DNA of 7,217 nucleotides from a bacterium. GTDB lineage: Bacteria; Patescibacteriota; Patescibacteriia; Patescibacteriales; JAGXOH01. Within the stretch, counting starts at the first letter, position 1. Every line of letters starts with the position of its first letter. The stretch covers positions 1 through 7,217 of the forward strand of contig JAIOTG010000103.1 of assembly GCA_021106995.1 (NCBI GenBank). Direction: 5' to 3'. The notes beneath the pieces were generated by a model. The model did not search any database. It saw only the letters and a list, made by a program, of their open reading frames with translations, and was not told the origin of the DNA. Below are positions 1-5,960 of this stretch, piece after piece. A program made the position numbers and the translations under genes.

Positions 1-405
1 AAGTGGTTTGATAATTTTACCAAAGAAAATGTTTTACCGATAATACTTGAGCGTGTTTCCAAAAATTCAGAAAGAGAAATCGGATATATTTATTCGTTTA
101 TCGGTGCCGATAAAAAATTTGTACCCAATTTTCATGATAAACATTTAAATAGAACACATGGGCTTAGATTTCCCAAAGTTCAAAAGGCGGGAAGGAGTAT
201 TTATAGAAAAATGAAGTCAATGCCCATGCTTTCAAAATTTTTATTTATTAATAATATAAAAATTTTTGTAAACAAAACAAACCGTAAACAGGCTGAAAAG
301 CCAAAAATTCCCGAGGATTTAAAAAATGATTTTAAAAAATATTTTTTAGAGGATATTAAAATTTTAGAAAAATTATTAAACAGAGATTTGTCAATTTGGA
401 AATAA
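1..405 (+). CDS. Sulfotransferase, C-terminal fragment (5' end outside window)
   Basis: This reading frame is open from the first base and ends at TAA 403-405, giving 134 residues; the start codon lies upstream of the window. I assign it as a PAPS-dependent sulfotransferase by homology to the next gene: residues 2-42 (WFDNF..ENVL, then ERE..YIYSFIGAD..FVP) align with residues 152-192 of that protein, and the last residues LEKLLNRDLSIWK match its LEKLLKRDLSFWK. The segment corresponds to the C-terminal half of the sulfotransferase fold, downstream of the 3'-phosphate-binding motif, so no PAPS-binding residues are visible here. It differs from its neighbour in having LERV where the neighbour has the more usual AYEEL, and a His-rich stretch (FHDKHLNRTHG) after FVP, which suggests a different acceptor. 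The ATG at 211 is internal and is not the real start. Nothing suggests a broken gene; truncation is by the window edge. Confidence 0.8.
   Translation, partial: KWFDNFTKENVLPIILERVSKNSEREIGYIYSFIGADKKFVPNFHDKHLNRTHGLRFPKVQKAGRSIYRKMKSMPMLSKFLFINNIKIFVNKTNRKQAEKPKIPEDLKNDFKKYFLEDIKILEKLLNRDLSIWK
363..405 (+). repeat. Upstream copy of a 43-bp gene-end repeat shared by the two sulfotransferases
   Basis: The last 43 bases of the first sulfotransferase gene match the last 43 bases of the second (1261-1303) at 35 of 43 positions by my hand alignment, including the stop codon. Both encode a LEKLL-x-RDLS-x-WK tail. The match probably reflects common ancestry plus conservation of the family's C-terminal tail, not a separate genetic element. 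Confidence 0.6.
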
Positions 406-406
406 T

Positions 407-1303
407 ATGAAAAAGAAAAATAATAATTTAGCACCGGATTTTATCGGAATAGGAGTGATGAAGGCTGCTACGTCATGGATTTTTAAATGTTTAATAGAGC
501 ATCCTGAAATTTGCGATAGTTCTAAGAAGGAATTACATTTTTTTGATAGACCTGATAATTATAAGAAGGGAATAGAATATTATAAATCTTTTTTTGATAA
601 TTGTTCCCGTGATAAAATAAAAGGGGAATATACCCCTAGTTATATATTTTCTAAAGAAGCGCCAGATCTGATATATAAACATTTCCCAAATGTGAAAATA
701 GTAGCCTGTCTTAGAAATCCAGTTGATAGAGCCATATCTCACTATAAGTTTAATGTATATACAAAAGGAAGACTAAGTATATATAATGAGTTTGGAGAAG
801 CTGTAAGAAGGGACAATGAAATAGTGAAGAGAGGAAACTATTATGGTCAACTAAAAAAATATTTTGATTTATTCCCAAGGGAAAATATTTTAATATTGGC
901 TTACGAAGAATTGAAAAGTAATCCTGAGAGAGAAATAAAAAAGATATATAGATTTCTAGGAGTTGACGACAATTTTGTTCCTAAAAAAATAACAGAGAAG
1001 GAAAATGTGACTGGGGTTAAAACGTTTAAAGAAAAAAATAGATATTTAAGTAAATTTTTATATTCAATTAGAGGGTTAATTTCCAGAGAAAGTAGGTTTG
1101 AAAAGTTTTTTCAGAAAATAGGAGTGTATAAATTTTTAAAGAAAATATTAAAAAGAAATAAAATAAAAGTAACAGTAATGGAAAACAATAAAGAGGATGT
1201 CTTAATAGAGGATGGTGATAGGAAATATTTAAGAGAAATTTATAAAAGTGATATAAAAAAGTTAGAGAAGTTATTAAAAAGAGATTTGAGTTTTTGGAAA
1301 TAA
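407..1303 (+). CDS. PAPS-dependent sulfotransferase (heparan-sulfate-sulfotransferase-like)
   Basis: Probably transfers sulfate from 3'-phosphoadenylyl sulfate (PAPS) to a hydroxyl or amino group of a sugar in the glycan made by this operon; it should act in the cytoplasm, as no signal peptide or membrane segment is seen. The 298 residues match the usual length of the Sulfotransfer_1 type fold. The 5'-phosphosulfate loop is at residues 14-29 (IGVMKAATSWIFKCL, with K19 as the donor-contacting lysine). KELHFFD at 41-47 matches the KE-x-HFFD motif of 3-O-sulfotransferases, making E42 the likely catalytic base. GEYTPSYI is at 73-80, and the 3'-phosphate-binding motif LRNPVDRAISHY at 102-113 (R103, S111). 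The C-terminal part (150-298) repeats the pattern of the upstream sulfotransferase. It starts 1 bp after the upstream stop; ATG 407 is chosen because the next ATG (458) would remove the beta strand and phosphate loop. GGA at 398-400 is the only weak ribosome-binding-site candidate. The acceptor is unknown. Confidence 0.9.
   Translation: MKKKNNNLAPDFIGIGVMKAATSWIFKCLIEHPEICDSSKKELHFFDRPDNYKKGIEYYKSFFDNCSRDKIKGEYTPSYIFSKEAPDLIYKHFPNVKIVACLRNPVDRAISHYKFNVYTKGRLSIYNEFGEAVRRDNEIVKRGNYYGQLKKYFDLFPRENILILAYEELKSNPEREIKKIYRFLGVDDNFVPKKITEKENVTGVKTFKEKNRYLSKFLYSIRGLISRESRFEKFFQKIGVYKFLKKILKRNKIKVTVMENNKEDVLIEDGDRKYLREIYKSDIKKLEKLLKRDLSFWK
1261..1303 (+). repeat. Downstream copy of the 43-bp sulfotransferase gene-end repeat
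   Basis: This is the partner of 363-405, at 35 of 43 identical bases in direct orientation. It covers the codons for the final LEKLLKRDLSFWK and the TAA stop. The two copies are about 0.9 kb apart and could in principle support recombination between the genes, although 81% identity over 43 bp is weak for that. Confidence 0.6.
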
Positions 1304-1312
1304 TAAATTAAT

Positions 1313-2233
1313 ATGCCAAAGGTAAGTGTAATAATTCCGACATATAACAGAGCTGATTTTTTAAGAGAAGCTATTAATAGTGTCTTAAAGCAAAGTTTTA
1401 AGGATTTTGAGTTGATAGTGGTGGACGATGGTTCTACTGATAATACTAAAAAAATTGTTTTAGATTTTCAAGAAAGGGATGAAAGAATAAAATATTATTA
1501 TCAGAAAAATTCGGGAGGAGCAGCTAGCCCTAAAAATTTTGGAATAAAGAAATCGTCCAGTGATTTGATAGCCATATTAGATTCAGATGACAAATGGCTT
1601 TCTCAAAAGTTGGAAAAACAAATCAATTTCTTAGAAGTTAATCAAGGTGTTGATTTTATAGCTTGTGATTATTTTCTTGTTTCCAAGAGGAGTGCTAAAA
1701 AAGATTTGGTAAAAATTATTAGAGTGAAGAATGTCTTAGAGAATGTTTTAATGAGGGATTATATTGGGCCAGGTAGTGGGATGATTTATAGAAAAAAAGT
1801 TTTTGATGTTATTGGTGGTTTTGATGAAAAGTTAAAAAGCGGACAAGACTGGGATATGAGAATAAGGTTGGCTGGAAAATTTAAATTTGATTTTATTAAT
1901 GAACCTCTGTTTTATTATTTTATTCATGATGGAAGAATAACTAATACCTTGGGAGATGATAAAAAAAATGATATAAATTATATTTTTGAAAAACACGGAG
2001 AGCTTTATGAAAATAATAAAAGGGTATTGAGTAACAAGCTTAGATATGATGGCACTAGATATACTTTAAGCGGGGAGACAGCTTTAGCGAGAAGATTCTT
2101 CTTGAAATCGATTAAAAACAACCCCTTGAATTTTAAAAGTTATTTTTATTTATTTTTCTCCTTTTTTGGAAACAGAGTCTATTACAAATTAAATAGATTT
2201 AAAACATTTATAAAAAATAAGATTAAAAAATAA
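1313..2233 (+). CDS. Family 2 glycosyltransferase (GT-A fold)
   Basis: Predicted to transfer a sugar from a nucleotide-sugar donor to the growing glycan on the cytoplasmic side. The protein of 306 residues starts with the textbook GT2 strand KVSVIIPTYNRADFL (3-17). The nucleotide-binding DDGSTDNT is at 38-45, the metal-binding DXD-type motif LDSDD at 89-93, an acceptor-region segment GSGMIYRKKVFDVIGGFD at 154-171, and QDWDMRIR at 178-185, whose acidic residue D179 or D181 is the likely catalytic base position. Residues 245-285 (RYTLSGETALARRFFLKSIK and following) look like a short TPR-like helical tail with an aromatic-rich stretch, common at the end of such enzymes and possibly membrane-associated. 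The start ATG at 1313 is 9 bp after the previous stop, the widest gap in the window, with no Shine-Dalgarno sequence. Donor, acceptor and linkage cannot be read from the sequence. Confidence 0.9.
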   Translation: MPKVSVIIPTYNRADFLREAINSVLKQSFKDFELIVVDDGSTDNTKKIVLDFQERDERIKYYYQKNSGGAASPKNFGIKKSSSDLIAILDSDDKWLSQKLEKQINFLEVNQGVDFIACDYFLVSKRSAKKDLVKIIRVKNVLENVLMRDYIGPGSGMIYRKKVFDVIGGFDEKLKSGQDWDMRIRLAGKFKFDFINEPLFYYFIHDGRITNTLGDDKKNDINYIFEKHGELYENNKRVLSNKLRYDGTRYTLSGETALARRFFLKSIKNNPLNFKSYFYLFFSFFGNRVYYKLNRFKTFIKNKIKK

Positions 2234-2234
2234 T

Positions 2235-3134
2235 ATGAAATTTACTGTAGTAGTGCCAACTTATAATAGGCCAAAGGATTTAAGTAGTTTTTTAAATTCA
2301 GTATTGGGGCAAAATCTTTTACCAAGTGAGGTTTTAATAATTGATGATGGCGATCTGGACAATGAGTATATTAATAAATACAAAATTATTTTTAAAGAGA
2401 AGAACGTTTTTTTAAATTATTATAAAAAAGATCATGAAAAGGAAAGAAGAGGGCTTTCAGAATCTAAAAACAAGGCACTGGAAATTGCTTCCTATGATAT
2501 AGTTTTTTTCTTTGATGACGATATTATTATTGATGATTCTGATTACTTTATAAAGATAATGGATATTTGGAAAGAAAATAAAGACGATAAATTAATTGGA
2601 GTTGGAGGCTTGATTAAGAGAAGTAGAAAAAAGACTAAATTTGAAAAGGTTTATAATAAAATTTTTCTTCTTGATTCTGGGGGCTTTAGTTGGAATGTTA
2701 CAAAAACAGGTTTTCAGGTTTGGGATGAATATATTAAAGAAAAACAAAAAGGATTTTATTCTCATGGAGGAGTGTCTTCTTACAGAAAGGATTTAGCAGA
2801 AGAATTTTTATTTCCTACTTTTAGTGGTGGCAGAACAGGTTTGGAAGATGTTGATTTTTGTATGAGAGCAAAAGCAAGGAGCTATTTTTTTATAATAGAG
2901 CCAGGGGCAAAAGTTATTCATAATCACGTGAAGACTTCAAGAGAGAATGATTTCCTGATTGGGGAAAAAGAGAGTCAGAATAGGAAAATTATTTTCAGAT
3001 CTAACTGTAAGGATAGTTTTGTAAATAGGTTTATTTTCCTATGGAATAGTCTAGGTTGGATATTGAGACAATTCTTGGCTGGTAATTTTAATAAGGGACT
3101 TGGAATGATGAGGGGTTTTTTTAAAAAAACATAA
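2235..3134 (+). CDS. Family 2 glycosyltransferase (GT-A fold), second copy
   Basis: A 299-residue GT-A enzyme, only distantly similar to the preceding gene. It has the N-terminal strand FTVVVPTYNRPKDL (3-16), a nucleotide-binding IIDDGD (35-40) and the metal-binding motif FFFDDDIII (91-99, DDD 94-96). HGGVSSYRKDL at 177-187 is the usual pre-catalytic segment; GLEDVDFCMR at 202-211 carries the catalytic-base ED pair (E204, D205). It ends the fold with VIHNHVKTSR at 227-236, where the histidines resemble the late metal- or acceptor-binding His of many GT2 enzymes. The last 40 residues are basic and aromatic (FLWNSLGWILRQF) and may lie against the membrane. The gene begins 1 bp after the previous stop without a Shine-Dalgarno sequence, so its translation probably depends on ribosomes finishing the upstream gene. 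Donor and acceptor sugars are unknown. Confidence 0.88.
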   Translation: MKFTVVVPTYNRPKDLSSFLNSVLGQNLLPSEVLIIDDGDLDNEYINKYKIIFKEKNVFLNYYKKDHEKERRGLSESKNKALEIASYDIVFFFDDDIIIDDSDYFIKIMDIWKENKDDKLIGVGGLIKRSRKKTKFEKVYNKIFLLDSGGFSWNVTKTGFQVWDEYIKEKQKGFYSHGGVSSYRKDLAEEFLFPTFSGGRTGLEDVDFCMRAKARSYFFIIEPGAKVIHNHVKTSRENDFLIGEKESQNRKIIFRSNCKDSFVNRFIFLWNSLGWILRQFLAGNFNKGLGMMRGFFKKT

Positions 3135-3136
3135 TT

Positions 3137-4279
3137 ATGAATAGTAATAATAAAAAAAATTTAAAAGATTATAACCTTGGTTTTTTTATGACCGAGGGTC
3201 TTAGTCTTGAGAGATGGTATGAGATTGGGATGTTTCACAGGGAGATTGAGCCGTATAATAAATTGGCCAAGCATTTTAATAAAATCTATTTTTTTACTTA
3301 TGGAAATAACAAAGATAAAGAGTTTAATAAATATTTTGAGTCTAATATAGAAATAGTGCCCCTTGGAATTAAAATCCCTTTTATTCCTCTTAATTTTTTA
3401 ATAGCATTTTTATTTCCTTTGTTAAAATACAATTATATTAAGAAGTGTCATTTTATAAAATTTAATCAGATGAAAGGTTCTCAAGCGGGCGTTATTGTAA
3501 AAAAAATTAATAAGAAAATAATTTTTGTATCTAGGAGTGGTTATGTTTGGTCATTGTTTGCTCAGAAGAAAAATAAATATTTTAAAATAGCTAAATTTAT
3601 TGAAAAACTTGTTTATAAAAATTGTGATATTTCTTTTGTTGCGTCTAGCTCTGATAAAAGATATATTGAAAAGGAATATAATCCTAATAAAATTGATGTT
3701 ATACCTAATTTTATAAACATTGATAAATTTAAGTCTGATAGAGGAGTGGAAAAATATCAAAATAGGATTCTTTTTGTGGGTCGATTAAATAAGCAAAAAA
3801 ATTTATTTGCTTTAATGGAAGCTTTAAAAGGAACTGAAGTGGGTTTGGATATAATTGGGAGTGGAGAATTAAAAGATGAACTAGAGGGCCGTGCCAAAAA
3901 ATTTGAGGTCAAGATAAACTTTTTGGGAAATTTTCCCAATAGTGAATTACCGGTCTTGTTGAACAGATATGAGATATTTGTCCTTCCCTCCCATTACGAA
4001 GGAACGCCCAAGACACTACTTGAAGCTATGAGCTGTGGTTTATTATGTTTAGCTACTAATGTTGAGGGGAGTCGTGATATTGTTCAAGATGGTATAAATG
4101 GTATTATTTCAGAAACCGATTATAAAGATTTAAGGGGAAAAATAATTTATTTAGTAGAAAATAAAAATAATCTTGAGGATTTAAGGGAAAAAGCTAGGAC
4201 GTTTATAGAGGAAAATTATTCTTTAGATGAGCAAATTAAAAAAGAAATTAAAATTTATAAAGATTTTATACAAAATTAA
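3137..4279 (+). CDS. Family 4 glycosyltransferase (GT-B fold)
   Basis: A retaining GT-B glycosyltransferase of 380 residues, the usual size for the family. The N-terminal acceptor-side domain runs to about residue 190 and includes a hydrophobic stretch at 80-97 (PFIPLNFLIAFLFPLL) likely to touch the membrane. The linker VIPNFINIDKF at 188-198 leads into the donor-binding domain: ILFVGRLNKQKNL (211-223, with the phosphate-contacting R216 and K219/K221), IIGSGEL (239-245), FLGNFPNSELP (262-272) and the catalytic-site E-x7-E motif in SHYEGTPKTLLEAMSCG (285-301; E288 and E296). It most likely transfers a hexose or similar sugar to a lipid-linked intermediate. The start at 3137 is 2 bp after the previous stop and is kept because the later ATG at 3188 would delete the first beta strand (YNLGFF). 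Translation starts in an A/T-only context. The precise donor is not predictable. Confidence 0.92.
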   Translation: MNSNNKKNLKDYNLGFFMTEGLSLERWYEIGMFHREIEPYNKLAKHFNKIYFFTYGNNKDKEFNKYFESNIEIVPLGIKIPFIPLNFLIAFLFPLLKYNYIKKCHFIKFNQMKGSQAGVIVKKINKKIIFVSRSGYVWSLFAQKKNKYFKIAKFIEKLVYKNCDISFVASSSDKRYIEKEYNPNKIDVIPNFINIDKFKSDRGVEKYQNRILFVGRLNKQKNLFALMEALKGTEVGLDIIGSGELKDELEGRAKKFEVKINFLGNFPNSELPVLLNRYEIFVLPSHYEGTPKTLLEAMSCGLLCLATNVEGSRDIVQDGINGIISETDYKDLRGKIIYLVENKNNLEDLREKARTFIEENYSLDEQIKKEIKIYKDFIQN

Positions 4280-4282
4280 TAT

Positions 4283-4960
4283 ATGAAAAAAATTTTTAAA
4301 ATTATTATTTTAAAAACAGGAATGGAAAAATTTTTAATAAAATTTCTTGTTTTTTTGCATAACTGTAGTTATAATTATATTTCTAGCATAGTAATGTTGG
4401 AGCAAAAAGGAAAACATCCTAAACATAGAATATTAAATTATCACAAATTTTTTATAGATAATATTAATAAAGAGGATGTGATATTAGATATTGGGTGCGG
4501 CAATGGAATGTTAACAAATTCTATTTCCCAGAAGGCAAAAATGGTTATAGGAATAGAGAAAGTTGGAGAAAAAGTGGAGCAATCAAGTAAAAATTTTAAA
4601 AAAGATAATATTCGTTTTGTTCAGGGCGATGCCACTAAATATGATTTTTCTCTTTTTAATATAGATAATTTTGACAAAATTGTTTTATCTAATGTCTTGG
4701 AACACATAGATGATAGAATTAATTTTTTAAAAAGTTTGCATAAATTATCAAATACAATTTTAATTAGAGTCCCTATGATCACGCGAGATTGGATTACTGT
4801 TTATAAAAAAGAAAATAATTATAAATATAAATTAGACCCCACTCATTTTATAGAATATACGGAAGATGGTTTAAAAAAAGAGTTAGACGAAAGTGGTTGG
4901 AACCTTGAGAGTTTTTCTATTCAATTTGGTGAATTATGGGGAGTTATAAAAATAAAGTAA
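4283..4960 (+). CDS. Class I SAM-dependent methyltransferase
   Basis: A 225-residue class I (Rossmann-fold) methyltransferase, here probably O- or N-methylating a sugar of the glycan. SAM-binding motif I is VILDIGCGNG at 66-75; the acidic end of strand 2 is GIEK at 90-93 (E92, ribose contact); FVQGDATKY at 112-120 is the adenine-contacting segment; LSNVLEHID at 135-143 is the strand 4 motif. DPTHFIEYTEDGL at 185-197 is typical of the small Methyltransf_11/23 group that occurs in surface-glycan clusters. Upstream, KHPKHRILNYHKFF at 44-57 is a conserved-looking lead-in helix in such proteins. The first 38 residues are hydrophobic and basic (MKKIFKIIILK, FLIKFLVFLH) and could peripherally bind the membrane; they are too charged for a clear signal peptide. 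It begins 3 bp after the previous stop with no Shine-Dalgarno sequence. The position methylated and even the substrate class are inferred from context only. Confidence 0.87.
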   Translation: MKKIFKIIILKTGMEKFLIKFLVFLHNCSYNYISSIVMLEQKGKHPKHRILNYHKFFIDNINKEDVILDIGCGNGMLTNSISQKAKMVIGIEKVGEKVEQSSKNFKKDNIRFVQGDATKYDFSLFNIDNFDKIVLSNVLEHIDDRINFLKSLHKLSNTILIRVPMITRDWITVYKKENNYKYKLDPTHFIEYTEDGLKKELDESGWNLESFSIQFGELWGVIKIK

Positions 4961-4963
4961 ATT

Positions 4964-5956
4964 ATGAAAATATTGTTTAATACAGAAAATAAAGAAGCAG
5001 TATCTACTGTTTTAAATCTTCAAAAATTAGATCTTTTAAATAATATAGAAGGTGTTGATTTTGTGAGTTTTCGGGATGATTATGAGAATTATGACATTAT
5101 TTTATTAATGGGTTATGATTTTAATATTAAAAGTGTCCGAGAAAAAAATCCCGGGGCCTTGATAGGTGTTATTGATCCTAGACCTTCTCAGGATATTCAG
5201 CCCGAAGAAGCTGATTTTATTTTAGCAAACGGCATTGAAATGAGGGATTATTATAGTTCCCAGGTAAACATTTTTGATTATTATATTTATCCAAATGTTT
5301 CTCTGGTAGAAAAAGAGTGCAATAATAGTGATAAAATAATTATTTGTTATCATGGCAATAAGATTCATCTTAAAGAAGCAGTTCCCAGAATTACAGATGC
5401 TATAGAAAAACTGGGAGACGATTTTAATATTGAGCTAAAGGTTATTTATAACGTAGAGAAATTTGGTAAAATTAATTGGAAGCCTAAAAAAATAAACCTG
5501 AATTATGTTCAATGGAATGAAAAGGTTTATGGTGAGCATTTATCAAAATCCGATATAGGAATTATCCCTGGTTTGATACCAAGCCAAGAAAGTCTAAAGG
5601 CAGTGATAAAAAAATCATTTTTTAAAAGAGAATTTAATGAGCATAAAACAGATTACTTGTTAAGATTTAAAGCTTCCAGCAACCCAGGAAGAATATTTCC
5701 ATTTATGCAGTGTGGCATCCCGGTAGTTAGTGATATGTTTCCTTCTGCTCATCAGATTATAAATGATGGTTTTGATAGTTTTGTTGTTTATAGTACGGAG
5801 GCTTGGTATAATAAATTAAAAGTTTTAATAGAAAATGTTGAATTGAGAAAAGAAATGGGCAAAAAATTACAAGAAAAATTTGATAAATATTATTCCCCGG
5901 AAATTTTAAATAACAATTTTGTTGTTTTTTTAAAAAAATTACTTAATAATAAATAA
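4964..5956 (+). CDS. Divergent GT-B-like glycosyltransferase
   Basis: A 330-residue protein that resembles a GT-B glycosyltransferase but lacks the standard signature. The N-terminal half is short: ILFNTENK start, IILLMGYDF (45-53), then IGVIDPRPSQD (67-77) and ADFILANG (83-90), consistent with Rossmann-type strands. The donor-side half begins near KIIICYHGNKIHL (124-136). It contains SKSDIGIIPGL (194-204) and then KASSNPGRIFPFMQCGIPVV at 236-255, which occupies the place of the donor-phosphate loop and resembles the pattern K-x-x-NP-x-R-x-F-x-x-M-x-x-G-x-P-V-V. Unlike the GT4 gene two positions upstream, there is no E-x7-E pair. The last 50 residues are a helical tail. It sits between a methyltransferase and a carbamoyltransferase with 3 and 4 bp gaps. 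A role in adding a sugar is the best guess; a non-catalytic partner or another nucleotide-sugar enzyme is possible. Confidence 0.65.
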   Translation: MKILFNTENKEAVSTVLNLQKLDLLNNIEGVDFVSFRDDYENYDIILLMGYDFNIKSVREKNPGALIGVIDPRPSQDIQPEEADFILANGIEMRDYYSSQVNIFDYYIYPNVSLVEKECNNSDKIIICYHGNKIHLKEAVPRITDAIEKLGDDFNIELKVIYNVEKFGKINWKPKKINLNYVQWNEKVYGEHLSKSDIGIIPGLIPSQESLKAVIKKSFFKREFNEHKTDYLLRFKASSNPGRIFPFMQCGIPVVSDMFPSAHQIINDGFDSFVVYSTEAWYNKLKVLIENVELRKEMGKKLQEKFDKYYSPEILNNNFVVFLKKLLNNK

Positions 5957-5960
5957 AATT

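Noticed and set aside
211..405. Separate 64-residue small gene starting at ATG 211
   Set aside because: The same frame is open back to base 1 and the upstream part aligns with the neighbouring sulfotransferase, so this is the tail of a longer gene.
201..434. Antisense open frame of 77 codons, and similar ones at 533-742, 3551-3760 and 3757-3939 on the - strand
   Set aside because: All lie opposite genes with clear family motifs, have low-complexity Phe/Ile/Lys-rich translations, and show no homology I recognise. They are mirror frames of A/T-rich coding DNA.
3115..3129. Run of T followed by run of A near the end of the second GT2 gene, resembling a terminator
   Set aside because: It is an A/T-only palindrome within codons for GFFKK, with no G+C stem, and the next gene starts a few bases later. 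An intrinsic terminator is not supported.
3923..3939. Perfect inverted repeat TTGGGAAA-T-TTTCCCAA
   Set aside because: It lies inside the glycosyltransferase gene, encoding the conserved LGNFPN segment, and has a single-base centre, so it cannot form a normal hairpin terminator. Likely coincidence in A/T-rich coding sequence; at most a chance operator-like palindrome.
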